From the NCBI GenBank assembly GCA_002633005.1, contig NMRA01000219.1:64793-128792 (forward strand): a stretch of DNA of 64,000 bases, given 5' to 3'. The position numbers and the translations under genes were made by a program. Of the stretch, positions 1-12,500 are shown in pieces. A model generated the notes under the pieces. The model made no database searches and was not told where the DNA came from. It saw only the letters and a program-made list of their open reading frames with translations. How positions within the stretch are numbered: the first letter of the stretch is position 1; each line of letters opens with the position of its first letter. Origin of the DNA: Phoronis australis (taxonomy: Eukaryota > Phoronida > Phoronidae).

Positions 1-460
1 CCCCCCCCCCCCCCGTCCCCCGGCCCAACCGCTTCCCGCCCTCATGCTAGGTCCACTGCTGTCCTTTTAGCTGTGTGGGATCTGTTTGACACCTGAAACT
101 TCGATACATCACTAAGAATTTCATTCAAAGTCCTGCAATAATCACCAGTTTGGATAAAGGGCAGTTTAAGGCCAATCTCATAACACGGCGTATTTAAAAA
201 CTGAGAGTGGTCTATGAAGTTGTGGTGGTGGACCGTTGACTGGGTTTTTTGCCGCTAACTGATCCACCTTATGCCTTTGAACTGCGTAATATGTTTTTGT
301 GCCCTATTGTCTATCCTTGCTTTTTAATTTGCTTTAGTTATACCTATTTTAGTAGAAAAGCGTCCTGTTAGCGCTAATGTTGACTCTAAACCAAAGTTGA
401 ATTAACATTTAATTACGTGATTTCGGTTTTCTCAAATCTAGTACTAACTTTCCTCGGCAG
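1..460. other. region upstream of BOLA3
   Basis: This stretch begins with a C run and holds no recognisable exon. It is the presumed promoter and 5' leader region of the BOLA3 gene that starts at 539. I see no convincing TATA box at a fixed distance. The leader's extent cannot be told from sequence alone. Confidence 0.3.
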
Positions 461-535
461 ATGGCAAACATCTACCAAAGTGCAGCGCCACCAAGTGTGG
501 AAAGTTATTCGTCGACGAAACGAGGAAATAACTGA
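461..535 (+). other. upstream ORF of 24 codons in the BOLA3 leader
   Basis: An ATG at 461 opens a 24-codon reading frame that ends with TGA at 533-535, three bases before the BOLA3 ATG at 539. If the transcript starts upstream of 461, this uORF would force termination and reinitiation or leaky scanning. The bases just before it (TTCCTCGGCAG) also resemble a splice acceptor, so the leader could instead be a spliced exon beginning at 461. Confidence 0.35.
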
Positions 536-538
536 GGC

Positions 539-568
539 ATGTTGCGGTTAAGTGCACCCCTGAGGAAG
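539..568 (+). CDS. BOLA3: BOLA3 exon 1 (coding part)
   Basis: Ten codons ([10 protein letters not shown]) end at AAG followed by the donor gtaaac at 569, phase 0. It was chosen because it is an ATG exon with the right phase and a cationic, hydrophobic composition that continues naturally into the presequence of exon 2. It is the least certain of the four exons because it is so short. Confidence 0.75.
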
Positions 569-3500
569 GTAAACTGTTTCCTTGTAGGATTTATGACCAA
601 TGAGTTCATCGTTACGTAAAAGTCGAACCGTATTTTCCTTGTGTTGCCAGTGATCTGTTTGTTTACCAGTGTCCACAAAGTTCTCCAACCGTTTAGCGTT
701 CAATGACACTCATATGCTCGCAGAGAGAGGAGGGAGCACGAATGGGGGACCTGGGGCTAGGCAATCAATCCTGTACACTGGAAGATTTTTTGTAAATCAC
801 GCTTAACGTTAGTCACGTTACTGTAATAACTACATTTATACGTGTAGATAGACCCTATTGGAGCCATGGTAGATAATAATAAAAACATGAGCACAGCCCC
901 AGAAATCGCTTTCGCATTATATCTGGGAGTAATATGTTTCATTATAGTCTTAGATTATATCCAGGTTCTCATTCACTCCCCTGCACACATTCACAAGTAA
1001 GACCGTGCTCAGAGGAGTAGGAGACACCTTTGTGCAGTGCTTGATTGTCAGCCAGTGAAGCCAGGATTTGAACTCAGGTCTCTCAAGTAGGAGTCCAGAG
1101 CTTTAACCACTGAGTCACACTGTCTCCTCAGGCTCATGGTAGATTATTTCAGTCGTTTAAAACATACCTCCCCAAGTTCAACTATATTCACCGTAACTTA
1201 GTTAAGTAAAAAGGGAGTGCTGCACTTGCTATTACAAAGATACTTAGATGTGCTGAAAGTCTGGCGAGGTTGTGATGTGGGTGATTACCTTATGCTTAAC
1301 CTTCGATTGTGGTCAGTCATTCTGATCGGTCAAGTGGTAGTTAAGCACCACAATCGACACGTGCATCACATAGTGGCAAGATTGCGTACCTCGACAGACT
1401 TCTAATGCGTTTATGTATCATTGTATTGGCATACATGCAATACTCCTGTCTACTTGTATGCTGTATTCCCCTCTTGCGTGTAAGTATATCTCGCTATTTT
1501 CGCAAGCTCGCAAAACCAAGGCTGGCCATTCCACTTGCATTGAGATGGCTGAGTGTAGTGCGAGTTCATGGTGGTGTTATGAACACATTTAACTAGAGAT
1601 TATGGAAAACAGATTCACAACTCATCGCCTTCGTACTAGTATGATTCTGTGTTGCTGTCACCAGACTGAAGCTCTTCTCCAACTTTCATGACGAAATCTG
1701 ATGTGGCAACTGGCAGAAAATTGAATACACTCTCATTCTTTGTTTCTATCCCGAACCATTTTACGATTACGATTTACTCAAGATTGTTAACATTTTAGTA
1801 AATTTATTACACAGTGTAGCATAAAACGAGTAGCCTGGTTGCTAGGCGACACAAGACATTGTTTTGTCTAGTGGCACGAATCCATTCCTTTCTCAAGTCA
1901 GCATCACTAGGGAATGCATAAGAAGAAGCAGAATCCTTCTTTTCTTTCTTTTTGGTTGAGTTGTTGCTCAGTGGCACACAGCAAAACACCTTGATCACAA
2001 ACGAGCAGGATACAGAGCCTCGCTTTCGACTAAGATCATTTAAGGATGACGCAAATGTGCGAGTAGAGAATATTTATTGAGGAATGTTTTAAAAGATTGA
2101 AAGGAGCTATCCCTTGTTTGCAGGCAGCTGGAATCTTCAGTCCTTCCTGCTCGAATACTCCCGCAATCGAGCGTTTCTTCCGAATAAGAAATGTCCTTCA
2201 TTCAGTCACTGAAATTGTTAATGTTTGGTGTGATGGGATTCCTGAGTATGTCTACAGCATAAATTCTTAATCATGTGGAGGTCGACCTCAGGAGAGAGCC
2301 AGTTACTAATGCACTGGTAGTGCATGATCCACCAAAATGTGGTTACTTGAAACTCTTGTAAATGGTTCACTGCTCTTGTTCCTGAGCTAATGGCATCTGT
2401 CAATGATTTCTTTCAAAATTGAAGAGATGTTTCAGACAGAAATCTTAATTACCAACGCAATCATTCGAGTTGTAAGGATTTATAGACACCGACAGCCTCT
2501 AAAGATGGTCATTCTATGCTCGAAAAGAATTAAATAGCAACTTAACTTTGTTGGCTTAGCCAATTTGTGGTGTAATTTGCCAAATCACTTCCTCTGTACA
2601 GAGGCCCCTTGGCGTTGCTCTTTTGACTGCCCTCTGGGAATTTTGTATTTGTGAATATCAAATGACTTGCCTGCCCCAGGAAATTTGAAATCCTGAGTAA
2701 GGAGTGTCAAAAGGATGCACGTAAAATCACTAATCAAGCTCAACAACTGGTTCGTCTTCTTACCAAATGTTGGTGTTAGTCAGGTGGTCCTCTTGTATCA
2801 TCGTCTCATCTCCAGCAAGGTCAAGGTCAATGTATTCTTGGCTTATAGTGTTACTGGACAAGTGAGATGAGCTTTACAATTGTGCTGGAAAATAGAATAC
2901 AACAAGTTTTACCTGTGTTTTGTTACTTGATATGGCCACAAGCAGCACCAGGGAGATGCATGTGTTGAGAAGTGCGAATTTACTCGGTATGATATTGGAA
3001 TACATTGATGGTTTAGAGTTATGTTAGTTAATTCTCAAAGACATAATGTGCTCTTTCCTATTTTGAAGTCGTGTACCTAATTGTAACCAGGTCCTGTTGA
3101 TTGTGAAGATTCTATTCTGCTCTGCAGATCAGACTGCAATTATCAACAAGATGGCTGACTCAGACATCCGATCCGGCGTTGACACAGGGAGAAAAAAACC
3201 TTGAAGATACATTGAAACTGAAGTTCCCAGGTGCAACAGCGGTGGAAGTTAGAGATATTTCAGGTTTGTTTGTAACGTACACACTAAAAATGATGAGGCA
3301 AAATGACACGGAATTGATGTCATGACTACTGAGCTCAAGCAAAATTCACTGTCAGAGTTGCTACAATGACAGGTTGTACCAATTTCAAGTTATGGTATGT
3401 ACTGCATGGTGGCAAGACTGTTTGCCAGCCAACGAATGCGTGCGTGTTTGGCTTAACACTCACCCTATAGTTTTTTAAGTGTAAACACTCATAAACAGAA

Positions 3501-6500
3501 AGGATGTTAAGTTCTGTGTCTTTGTACTTTGCTGATTTCAGCCCCAAAAATCTTTGCCCACTCAAGAGCAACACATCGTCTGCATTTTGCTGGAATTTTT
3601 AATTAAACCTTAGCTCGTGAGGTGGTTTAGACATAAAATGCAACTCGCTGATGGTTAACGCAAATTGCTAGTTCAAGTAAATGCCGGCAATGACATTTTG
3701 CTTTTAATACCTGTTTAAATGCTTCAGTTGGCTGATTTGCTGATTTTTTAAAATATTTTTTAACTTAAAAACTCTGAACTGAGTACTTCAAGTGTTTACT
3801 TCTTCATGTATATAGGTGGCTGTGGAGCTATGTATGAAGTATTCATAGAGTCCACAGACTTCAAGGGGAAAAGCATTGTAAATCAACACAAGCAAGTTAA
3901 TCAGGTATGTTGCCCAATTTAGGTGCTACCTTGTATGTGTGGCTTTTGGGCCTGTGCACTTCTTTGTGAAATTGCACCTATATTCAGAATTAGCACATAT
4001 ATGGAAAACACCTGAGCAAAAACCCACAATTGAGTATGTGCGTAATGTGCGTAAGTGTGTGCTTAAAAAGTGAATTTGCACTTTTTGTCCAACAATACTT
4101 ACTATCTGCTGACACCTATGGGTACGTGCCTGTATACGTACAATGTGCTGGCACCTATGGGTACAGGCCTGTTTTAACAGGTATACAAGAACCTCCCGTT
4201 TAGTAGTATCCCGTGCGTATTGACTCCATTTTTGTTTTAAAAATTTTCTGAAAATGTCACCAGAAATCATCTACAGCAGGTGTAAATCAACATGTTTGAA
4301 GATGGGTGGGGGGTGTATGCCGAAAACAGTTTGTTTTGCATGATTTTGGAAAGTATGGACTATCACTGCTTCTGTGCCACTTTTTTGTTCAGCGTGTCAC
4401 CAAAGTTTTCTCATTTTTATCATTTTTAACTGCATGCTGTTTACTAGGAACCCCGGATACGCCTAATTTTAAACGTTGTTTCACAAGTTTCACCTTGACA
4501 CTAAACAGTAAGTTTCCATTTTGACAATAGGCGGCACTGCGACACAATACCTTTGCACTGATTATTGCATGATGCAATTTAAAGGTAATTGTTTTTTTTT
4601 CAAAGCTGAATGCTTTTAATACTTGAAATCAATGTTTGTATGAACAAAACCCGTGACAGCAGTTTTGTCTCTTTACAACTTTAATGGGCACTCTTAAATT
4701 CGCAGTAGAATTGTCTATTCTCCACTCAGAAAAAGAATAGAGCAGATGTCCAAGAACTTAGTAGAATTGTTAGCTCTTTTTCAGTTTATTTACGCCTGAA
4801 GATGAGGTGTGGCCAGTCTGGAAATGCGGCTGTTTTTGTTTATCTTATTTGTTATGTCTCTTGAATGATTGACAAATATACTGCCAGTTTGAGATAGTGA
4901 CCTTCAAAACTGCAAACTGACTAGTGTCCTGCTGCAAGAGGAACTGCTGCATACTGTAAAAATTCTCTATTTTGGGACAATGAAAAGTTAATTATTTTGG
5001 TCAATGTCTGAGCTCCTCCCAAATTCAAGAATCTTAAGATAGACGAGTCTTGCAATGGAAGCTATTTTCATCGATTTTATCTCAGGCTTTGTTGATACAA
5101 ATTGCGGTGTCTAATATTCGGGAAATATGATGACTGCCAACATAACCCATAATCCCAATGTTCAGAATCAAGAAAATTCAATGTTGGCTTGCATTTGAGT
5201 GTCTCAAATGTTAGAGACTGTCCCAAACTGGGGAATTTTTACCATACTCGGTATGAACAAAAAACAAGTTATTGGCAAATGCAGAAATGTTTAATTCTGC
5301 CTTGTGTTGCATTAGTGTATAGTGTGAGCACTTTCCCGAAAGTTTAGGCACATGAATGAGGATAAATTTCCTGAATACAGACCTATGGGTCTTGTTCCTG
5401 AGCCTTAATTACAATTTCTGTGCTTTGTACAAAGCGACGAGTGCCTGCAGGTATCAAACCAAAACAAGGCTTGATGTTTTCCTCCACAAGTTTTTAAATT
5501 TTCTCTGTTTCCTCCTTAATTAGATTGCAAATTGGATAAATCGAACCTCATGTGCAAACAGTTAGTGTGACCTGAGGTGTAGGAGAATATATTGGGACTA
5601 CTTTCGTGTGACTGTGTACCTGTTTCTTGTATGACTAAATAAAACATTTCTAATATTTCACTATTTAAAAACTTCCCACATTATGAGTTTCACATTTTCT
5701 ACAAAAAACAAAGTTTATGAGGACTAACTTGTCACATATGTTGTACAGTAGATGGCACTGTAAATAACAGCATCAGCCAATCACAAACTGAGAGACCCAT
5801 CTCTGGTAACAGTGGTAGATGAAGATTGAACATCCACTGCTATAAAAAATCCTTGGCTGATAGGCAAAAAGTACCGTTGAAGGGGTTTAGCTCAAGTTAC
5901 TAAAGTTGTTCACATTAAATCTGATGTGAAATTCAGACAATAAAATGTGTTTGCATATATAACCTGTTCAGAGTATGTTTTCGAAGTGTTTCCAGTGGTC
6001 TGGAAAAATATTTAGATTGCTGAGGATTTCAAGTGTATCCCAGAATTAAGAAAATGTGTTACATGTCTTGCTTTTCGAAACAATTCCAATTATTTTAGCA
6101 CATATGAATGTAAATGGTATATATGCATGTGCCCAACATAATAAATAGTTTGATTGTTTGATATGACTACCATTCCTATATGTCCTTCAGTTGAACTAGC
6201 TTGAAAACCTAAATTAATCACCTGTTTCTATATGAGCCCTCTAGCTGTTTGTAATTTTTAAAAAGCAGTTTTATATCCTGTCACTAGGTGGCAGTGTGTT
6301 TTTAGTAAGCTCATTTTTGTGTCTAGTTTGGTTGTTCTATCTGTTTAATGTTACCAACAGTGTTTAAGTATTTTGGTTAAAATGTCTGAGATAGTATTTT
6401 CATGGATGATGGCCCATTATACACAAACTCTAAGTTTCAATGTTTTGTCATTTCACATTAGATTCATTATACAGTTTTAAAAATGGGGACTTTTTATGTT

Positions 6501-9500
6501 TGGAAAGTGCCCACTAACTAAAACTACAGGCGTAACAATAATGTTTTCAAAAAGGGCTGTGGTTCTTGGTCTCTGCCTATGTATAGCAGTTGCACATGTT
6601 TAGTTTTATTTATATCCTATGGGGTGTTTTGTCATGTTCGATCATTTTAGTGGTCAGAGCTGGATTATAGTAGAATGAATGTGGTCCTTATAATTTGCAC
6701 AGTTCAACCTCACTGTGTGTGTTTTGTCTGGCTTCTATGTTAGGGTTGATGCTGTGAGCGTCTAGGCTGCCTTATGAGACGGCAAACATTTTTTTTTCTG
6801 GTTTTATGACTCCCTAGTTGTTGAACATATTTAGAATGGTTATTACAGCATGGTGTACGTGGCCTTATTTAACTTGGGTTTCGAGGCGAATGTTTGCATG
6901 AATTGAATCTGCTATGTGGGCTGTCACTTATCTGTATTGTTGTTCGTGTCTAGACACAATGCATCAGAAAACTAAGATTCGCTTGAATTATTTCTATAGC
7001 TTTTTCTACGGTAGCGCCCGTGAAGCTGGGATCCTGAAAGACATCCTGTTGTTCTTCAAGCTGAGTGGTGTTTCTTTGGTGTTAAGCTCGTGCAGTTTGT
7101 GTGGGCTTTTGGTTAGTTAAAAATAAGGAATTACACACTTTTTTCCTTTCCTTCCCAGAAAAGCTCTTTCTTATGTGGTAAGGTTTATTGTTGCGGACTG
7201 GCGTCGTGTGATGTCTGGTGCGCATGTGAATGCCCAGACGTTTCCTTGTTCTTTCAACCAGTTGATTCAGGGCTGTTGCGCAGTCCCGGTGGGAAACATG
7301 ACCCTGCACTTTTACATTAGCTTGATTAATATTTGTTCGTGCATCACACGAACAATTTATGCAAACATGTCTTTGTAAAATGTCATTGTGGGCTTTTGAT
7401 TCGCTTCACCTGCAACCACGTCGAAATGCGCCCCTATAACTTAAACTTGTTAATGCTATTCAAAGTCGATGCAATAAATAAATGTCGTTTTGTATTCGCG
7501 CTCAGAACAGTTCCGTGTTTGTGTTTGGCACCTAGCCAAAGACAGCAACCACTCTGTGTTGCAATTTTGGTCATGCCTTGGCTGTAATCAACAACCTCTT
7601 TTGCCAGATTTGTTAACAAAAACTTGGTGACAGGTTTTCTTGCAAACATAGCAATAAAATGTTCTCCCTGGGCGTGAACAAGAGGTTTTTCAATACTTTG
7701 CCTTGCATGATTTATGGGTCGTGCAGTTCCAAAGTCGATTAGAAAGAAACTTAGATACCTTCTGTTTTTTTACGTACGTCACTGTTGGACGAAGTTCAGT
7801 TTTTATAATAGAATTTCTGTCTGTTTTTATATGTTATGTGTTGATAAGTCGTCTGTTTGGTTAATGATTTCACTTGAGAAGTATTGGTTACAGCGTAACT
7901 GTGACGAATGAAAAATAGATAATCTCGGAGCAATTGGCGATAAACTCATCTCTTGAATTCAGGTGAATAAATTGACACTGTTTCTACAAATATTGATCTG
8001 TAACCTGGCATGAAAATTTCATTTTACCATTGGCGTAACTGCAAGGGGACACCCTTGCAATCGCACATGATGTTTCTGTCTAAATGCTACATCGAAAGTA
8101 AAGCTAAAACTTATCTAGATAGAACAATCCATACAGCCTAGGAATGTGGTAGTTTTCATTGGCGGATTTAGGGGGGCAAGGGGGCCATGCCCCTCCCTAA
8201 AATTCTCCCAGATTTCGTTTGGCAGGTCGGGATGCGAATGTCTGACGGGAAAAAGCCTGACTAATACTCTGTCCTGCCCTCCCCCACCAACTCAAAATCC
8301 TGGATCTTGGGTGTGTTTTGTCTGTCGTAGGTGTTAAGTGCCTTGCTTACTCTCTTGTCAGTGCTTTTGTGCGTTGCAATGGCTGGAAGTTGGCGCTCTA
8401 AGTTGTCTGGAACAATTGAATGGCGCACGACGAATGGATTGGCTTGCATACAACTTCAGTTTTCCTTCTCTGTTTTAAGTCATCATTAGTGCTTCAAACG
8501 CAACACGTTCAGCTTACAATGCTGAAATTTCCCCCGTTTGTCGCTTTGACTGGACTACTAAACTAATTGAATTTCCCCTTGAATATATTTGTGCCTTACT
8601 CTTGGTTAAAAGCAGTATATGCAGTTAGTCACGTGTATGAAAGAATAGCGTCGGCCATAGTTTTATGTCCCATTTTGGTCCACTACCCAGGACCATGGGC
8701 ATAGACAAATTCATGTACCGGCTTGACCCTCGGCCCAGGGCCATGGGCATGGCCAGATTTCGGTTTTCGCCCTCAGCCCATGACCCTAGGTATAGGTTCT
8801 TCAAATTTCTCTATCATCGATTAGTGGTTACGATTAATTGCACCTTTTGATAAGGAAGAAAAAAGCACAAGGCGCTAAAAAGCTTTGTAAACATTGAGGT
8901 TAGTGTGAACAAATAAAGCGCTCGCATTGATGCCTATTACATGCATGGTTCCTTGTCACCATTTTTTTATTTTTATGTGCTTTTCTTTTGTCAGAACCGA
9001 TAAGATTCGAATATGACCTGAATGAACTAGAAGTGTGACTTTTCACGATTAGGTCCTCAACGAAACGATGCTTTTTGTGACAAAATTCTTCACGAAAAGG
9101 TGTCATTGTTGACCAAATTATCTATAAAATAATGCTCACTGTGGGATTTAAAAACTCTACAAAAGCTACCTGTTTACAGTGACATTAAAAACGCGGCAAC
9201 GGAACAATATTTTTGTTATGTTTCATAAGTTAAACAAATTTTGAGGTTTTGATATCTGAAAGTTAGTTGAGTTATTCTAAGTGACATGAAACCATTGAAA
9301 AAAAAACGTCAAACAGGTACTAAATGAGTATATTGAAGTCATTGATAATCTTTACTATTTGAAAAAAGGAACTTATTTACAAAAAATATAGGCACATGAC
9401 TAGCCAACTAACCTGGAAAGTACAGTACAGTTGCTTGACATGTAAGTTGGCGTTGTCGGCCTTGTTTCTGAAAGCAAGAATAGTCACTATCTCAAAGTTT

Positions 9501-12500
9501 TTGCTTTGTACTAGCTGGGAACTAGGAGCGCTAGAAAATGATTATCTATTTTGTGGGACTTCATCCTATATCACGGACGAGGAAGTAATTTTCTTACAAT
9601 TATCTGCGCAATAATGGCCAACCTAATCCGACTAATAGGCATTAGTGTATGATCGATTTCATCATTTTTCATGTTGAATTGCTTTAAACACCATTCTCCG
9701 CGTGGAATAAATACTTATTTCCAAAACTATGAGGCTAGTACTGCTGACGAAAATTCAATCATTAATATAGTTAATACAACACGTGCAAGAAATTTTGGAT
9801 CAAGGAGTTTTGAATGGCGTTGCATGCGACAAATCAACAAATTATGTTTTCCTGACCCGTGTCTTTCGCCATTAGCTCCGATTCACTCGATTCGCCTTTA
9901 AAAATGTGTAACGTTTTTGTCAACAAAAATGAAAGGTGATATGTGTTTCATTTCAAGGCCTATTACCTCCTAATTCACTGCCTAAATTATAAACTGCACA
10001 TGGTAGCACAGTAGGTCATGATCGTTTCCTGGTGATAATGATAACGAATTTCATCCCAGATTATCCAAGGCGTCAACTAGTAAAATGTATCAAGATCCAT
10101 CACGTTTGAAAGGGTAAGCGGGCTTCCTCTTCCATTTACGTGCGTGTGCTCAGGTGTCATAGATTATAGACAACAGATTCGCAACTCCGACATTTTCTTG
10201 CGTACTACCCTACAAGAGATGTCACTCTCCTAAATTACCAGTTTCAGTTTCCGGTTAGTGTTTTGTGACGGGGAAATTCTTGCATCTATTTTACTGCCCA
10301 GTACAACGAAAAAAAATTTCGGCATTGAAACTTTGTTCAAAGTCTTCCAATAATAGATTTGTTGGTATCGTGAGTACTTCGGCATCCGACCGCAGCTGCC
10401 ATCCGACCAGACCACCGACCATGATTAGCAGACGACGTACTTGCCGGAAGTAAAAAATGCTAATTTTGCTTGGTGTCGCTAGTGAATAATGACGTCAGGG
10501 CTTATGCGTAAGATCACACATTTCGTCCATTACAAATATACGGAGTTGGCGGTCCATGTACTATAGTCAATGGTTTCATAAGGACGCAAGGCAGAAATTT
10601 GATCTTAAGCTCCCATTTCACAATTGCTGAAAAAAGGTTTAGCCAAGTAATTATTAGGGCATCACCGTCTAGAAGTATTTGATAAAATTATCTCACTATG
10701 CTAGCAGTTATGTGTATATTATTAGCATTCTGATCCAGTGAGATTTAATTATTTTTGTGAAATAGTTGTGTGAAGTGTAAGACCAAATTTCATGAAACAG
10801 GCGCCAGCCGAGTCTTTGTTGCAGCTGCTATGAGCTTTGTTCTGGTGTCGATTTTTTCGTAGGCGTATTCTTGAATTTTAAACCGTTGCGATATGAAACC
10901 CTGTGGTAAGGAACATATGGGCCTGATTAATAACGAACTGTCAATTCTTTCAAATCGGATGTAATTACTTTCTAATATACTTTTACAGTAAGTGTCTAAG
11001 TCATTTTTTCACAAATTAGATGATTGTTCTATTGCCGCTTTTGTAGAGAAGAAATTTAGCTTTGACTGCTAACGTTTTGCGTCGGACGTGAAGCTATATT
11101 GTAATCGTGGTTGCAGTTTGGGTGATATCACTCTGTTCTTGTTTTAACATCCACGAAAATAATTTGAAAACAATAGTTGCGATATTGCCGTGGGTCAGCA
11201 TTTGATGCATACGCGAGGAGTGTTGGTTTTGACATCCACGTGTATTCAAACATCTGTGGATCTTCGGCGATATTTAATAACGGAAAGAGGAACTTTCACC
11301 GACACATCGGCAGCGTTTTTATTAGTACAGGTGGTGTCGCACGAACATCTAGGTCTACAGTGTGATAAGATGAGGAAATACTGTGTTATCGAGTTTTGAA
11401 ATGAAGTGGCCTGGCTTGTTATTCGTTTTCATGCGTTTCTTACAGCCTTGGTATCTTAGGGCAGAATCGGCACTAGTTAATTTTTAAGTTTCGTGTACTT
11501 CGTCTTGTAAATTCGAGGTAAATAATGAACAATGTTCTTGTTAAATTGAGTTGTATGTCAATTCATGCCAACATTTACTTCGTAAGCCAACTATATCGTA
11601 TAGTCTCTTACTTTTTATTTTTTGTCTTAACGTGAATAAAGTGTATTACTACTAGTAGATCCGGCCAGCATTTTCAGACGCAAGAAGCACGACTTATATC
11701 TTGTAATATGGACAACAAAAGCAATGGCAAGCGTCCATATTTGCGTTTCATAACTGGGGTTCATTTTTTCTGTTTCCCTTTGTTTTAATTTGCTGAACTA
11801 CTTTTGAGCGGACTCACGAAAATGTTTGGCACGGTTACGGGTGCACCGTTTCGTGGACGAGACGGTCCCGCGTTATAGTGACTGCTCACCGCTGGTTTAA
11901 ATTATTTCAATCCTTTCAAGAATCACATCAAAATACTGAGTGCGTTGTGCAAGTTGGGTCTGTCAAACTTCCTTGTTTTAAGTAGTTACACGAATGGCAA
12001 AAAATGAAAGACTAAAATCCAACCCTCATCGTCTGCAAACGACGCAAATGTCCCGGAAACTCGAGTCATGAAATGTTCCTTTGCCAAGGGTCTGAGAGTG
12101 CCCATGTGCGTGTGTCACGTGATACTGAGTGTCTACAATTTCTATTTCTTATCGCCGCAGTTGGCTCTTCAAAAAACACTTCCCTGTGTGCGGATTTTCA
12201 GTGAGCACTTTTGACATTTGCCATATCGGAACGGCACGTGTGTTGGCGCACTGATTGAGACGTCTCATCCTATTTGGATTTAGCTTTTTGAAAACAAATG
12301 TATATATTGCCTTCCGTTACATTTTAAACCTTCGTTCATATATTTAGGGAATTTGATTCAAGATCAATACCACGGCGGAGTTAATGATTTAAACTAGCAC
12401 TTGTACGCTTATCGTTGTCGGTTCACTTTCTTAAAGCGAGGAAGACATTACCAGGAAGGGACGACTGCTTTGAAGCATTTTAACTTGTTTACAAATGTGA

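Noticed and set aside
5089-5150. Acceptor-like site followed by GCT TTG, tested as BOLA3 exon 4
   Set aside because: After Ala-Leu the sequence does not match the BolA C-terminus; the exon at 19681 with MHGLR does.
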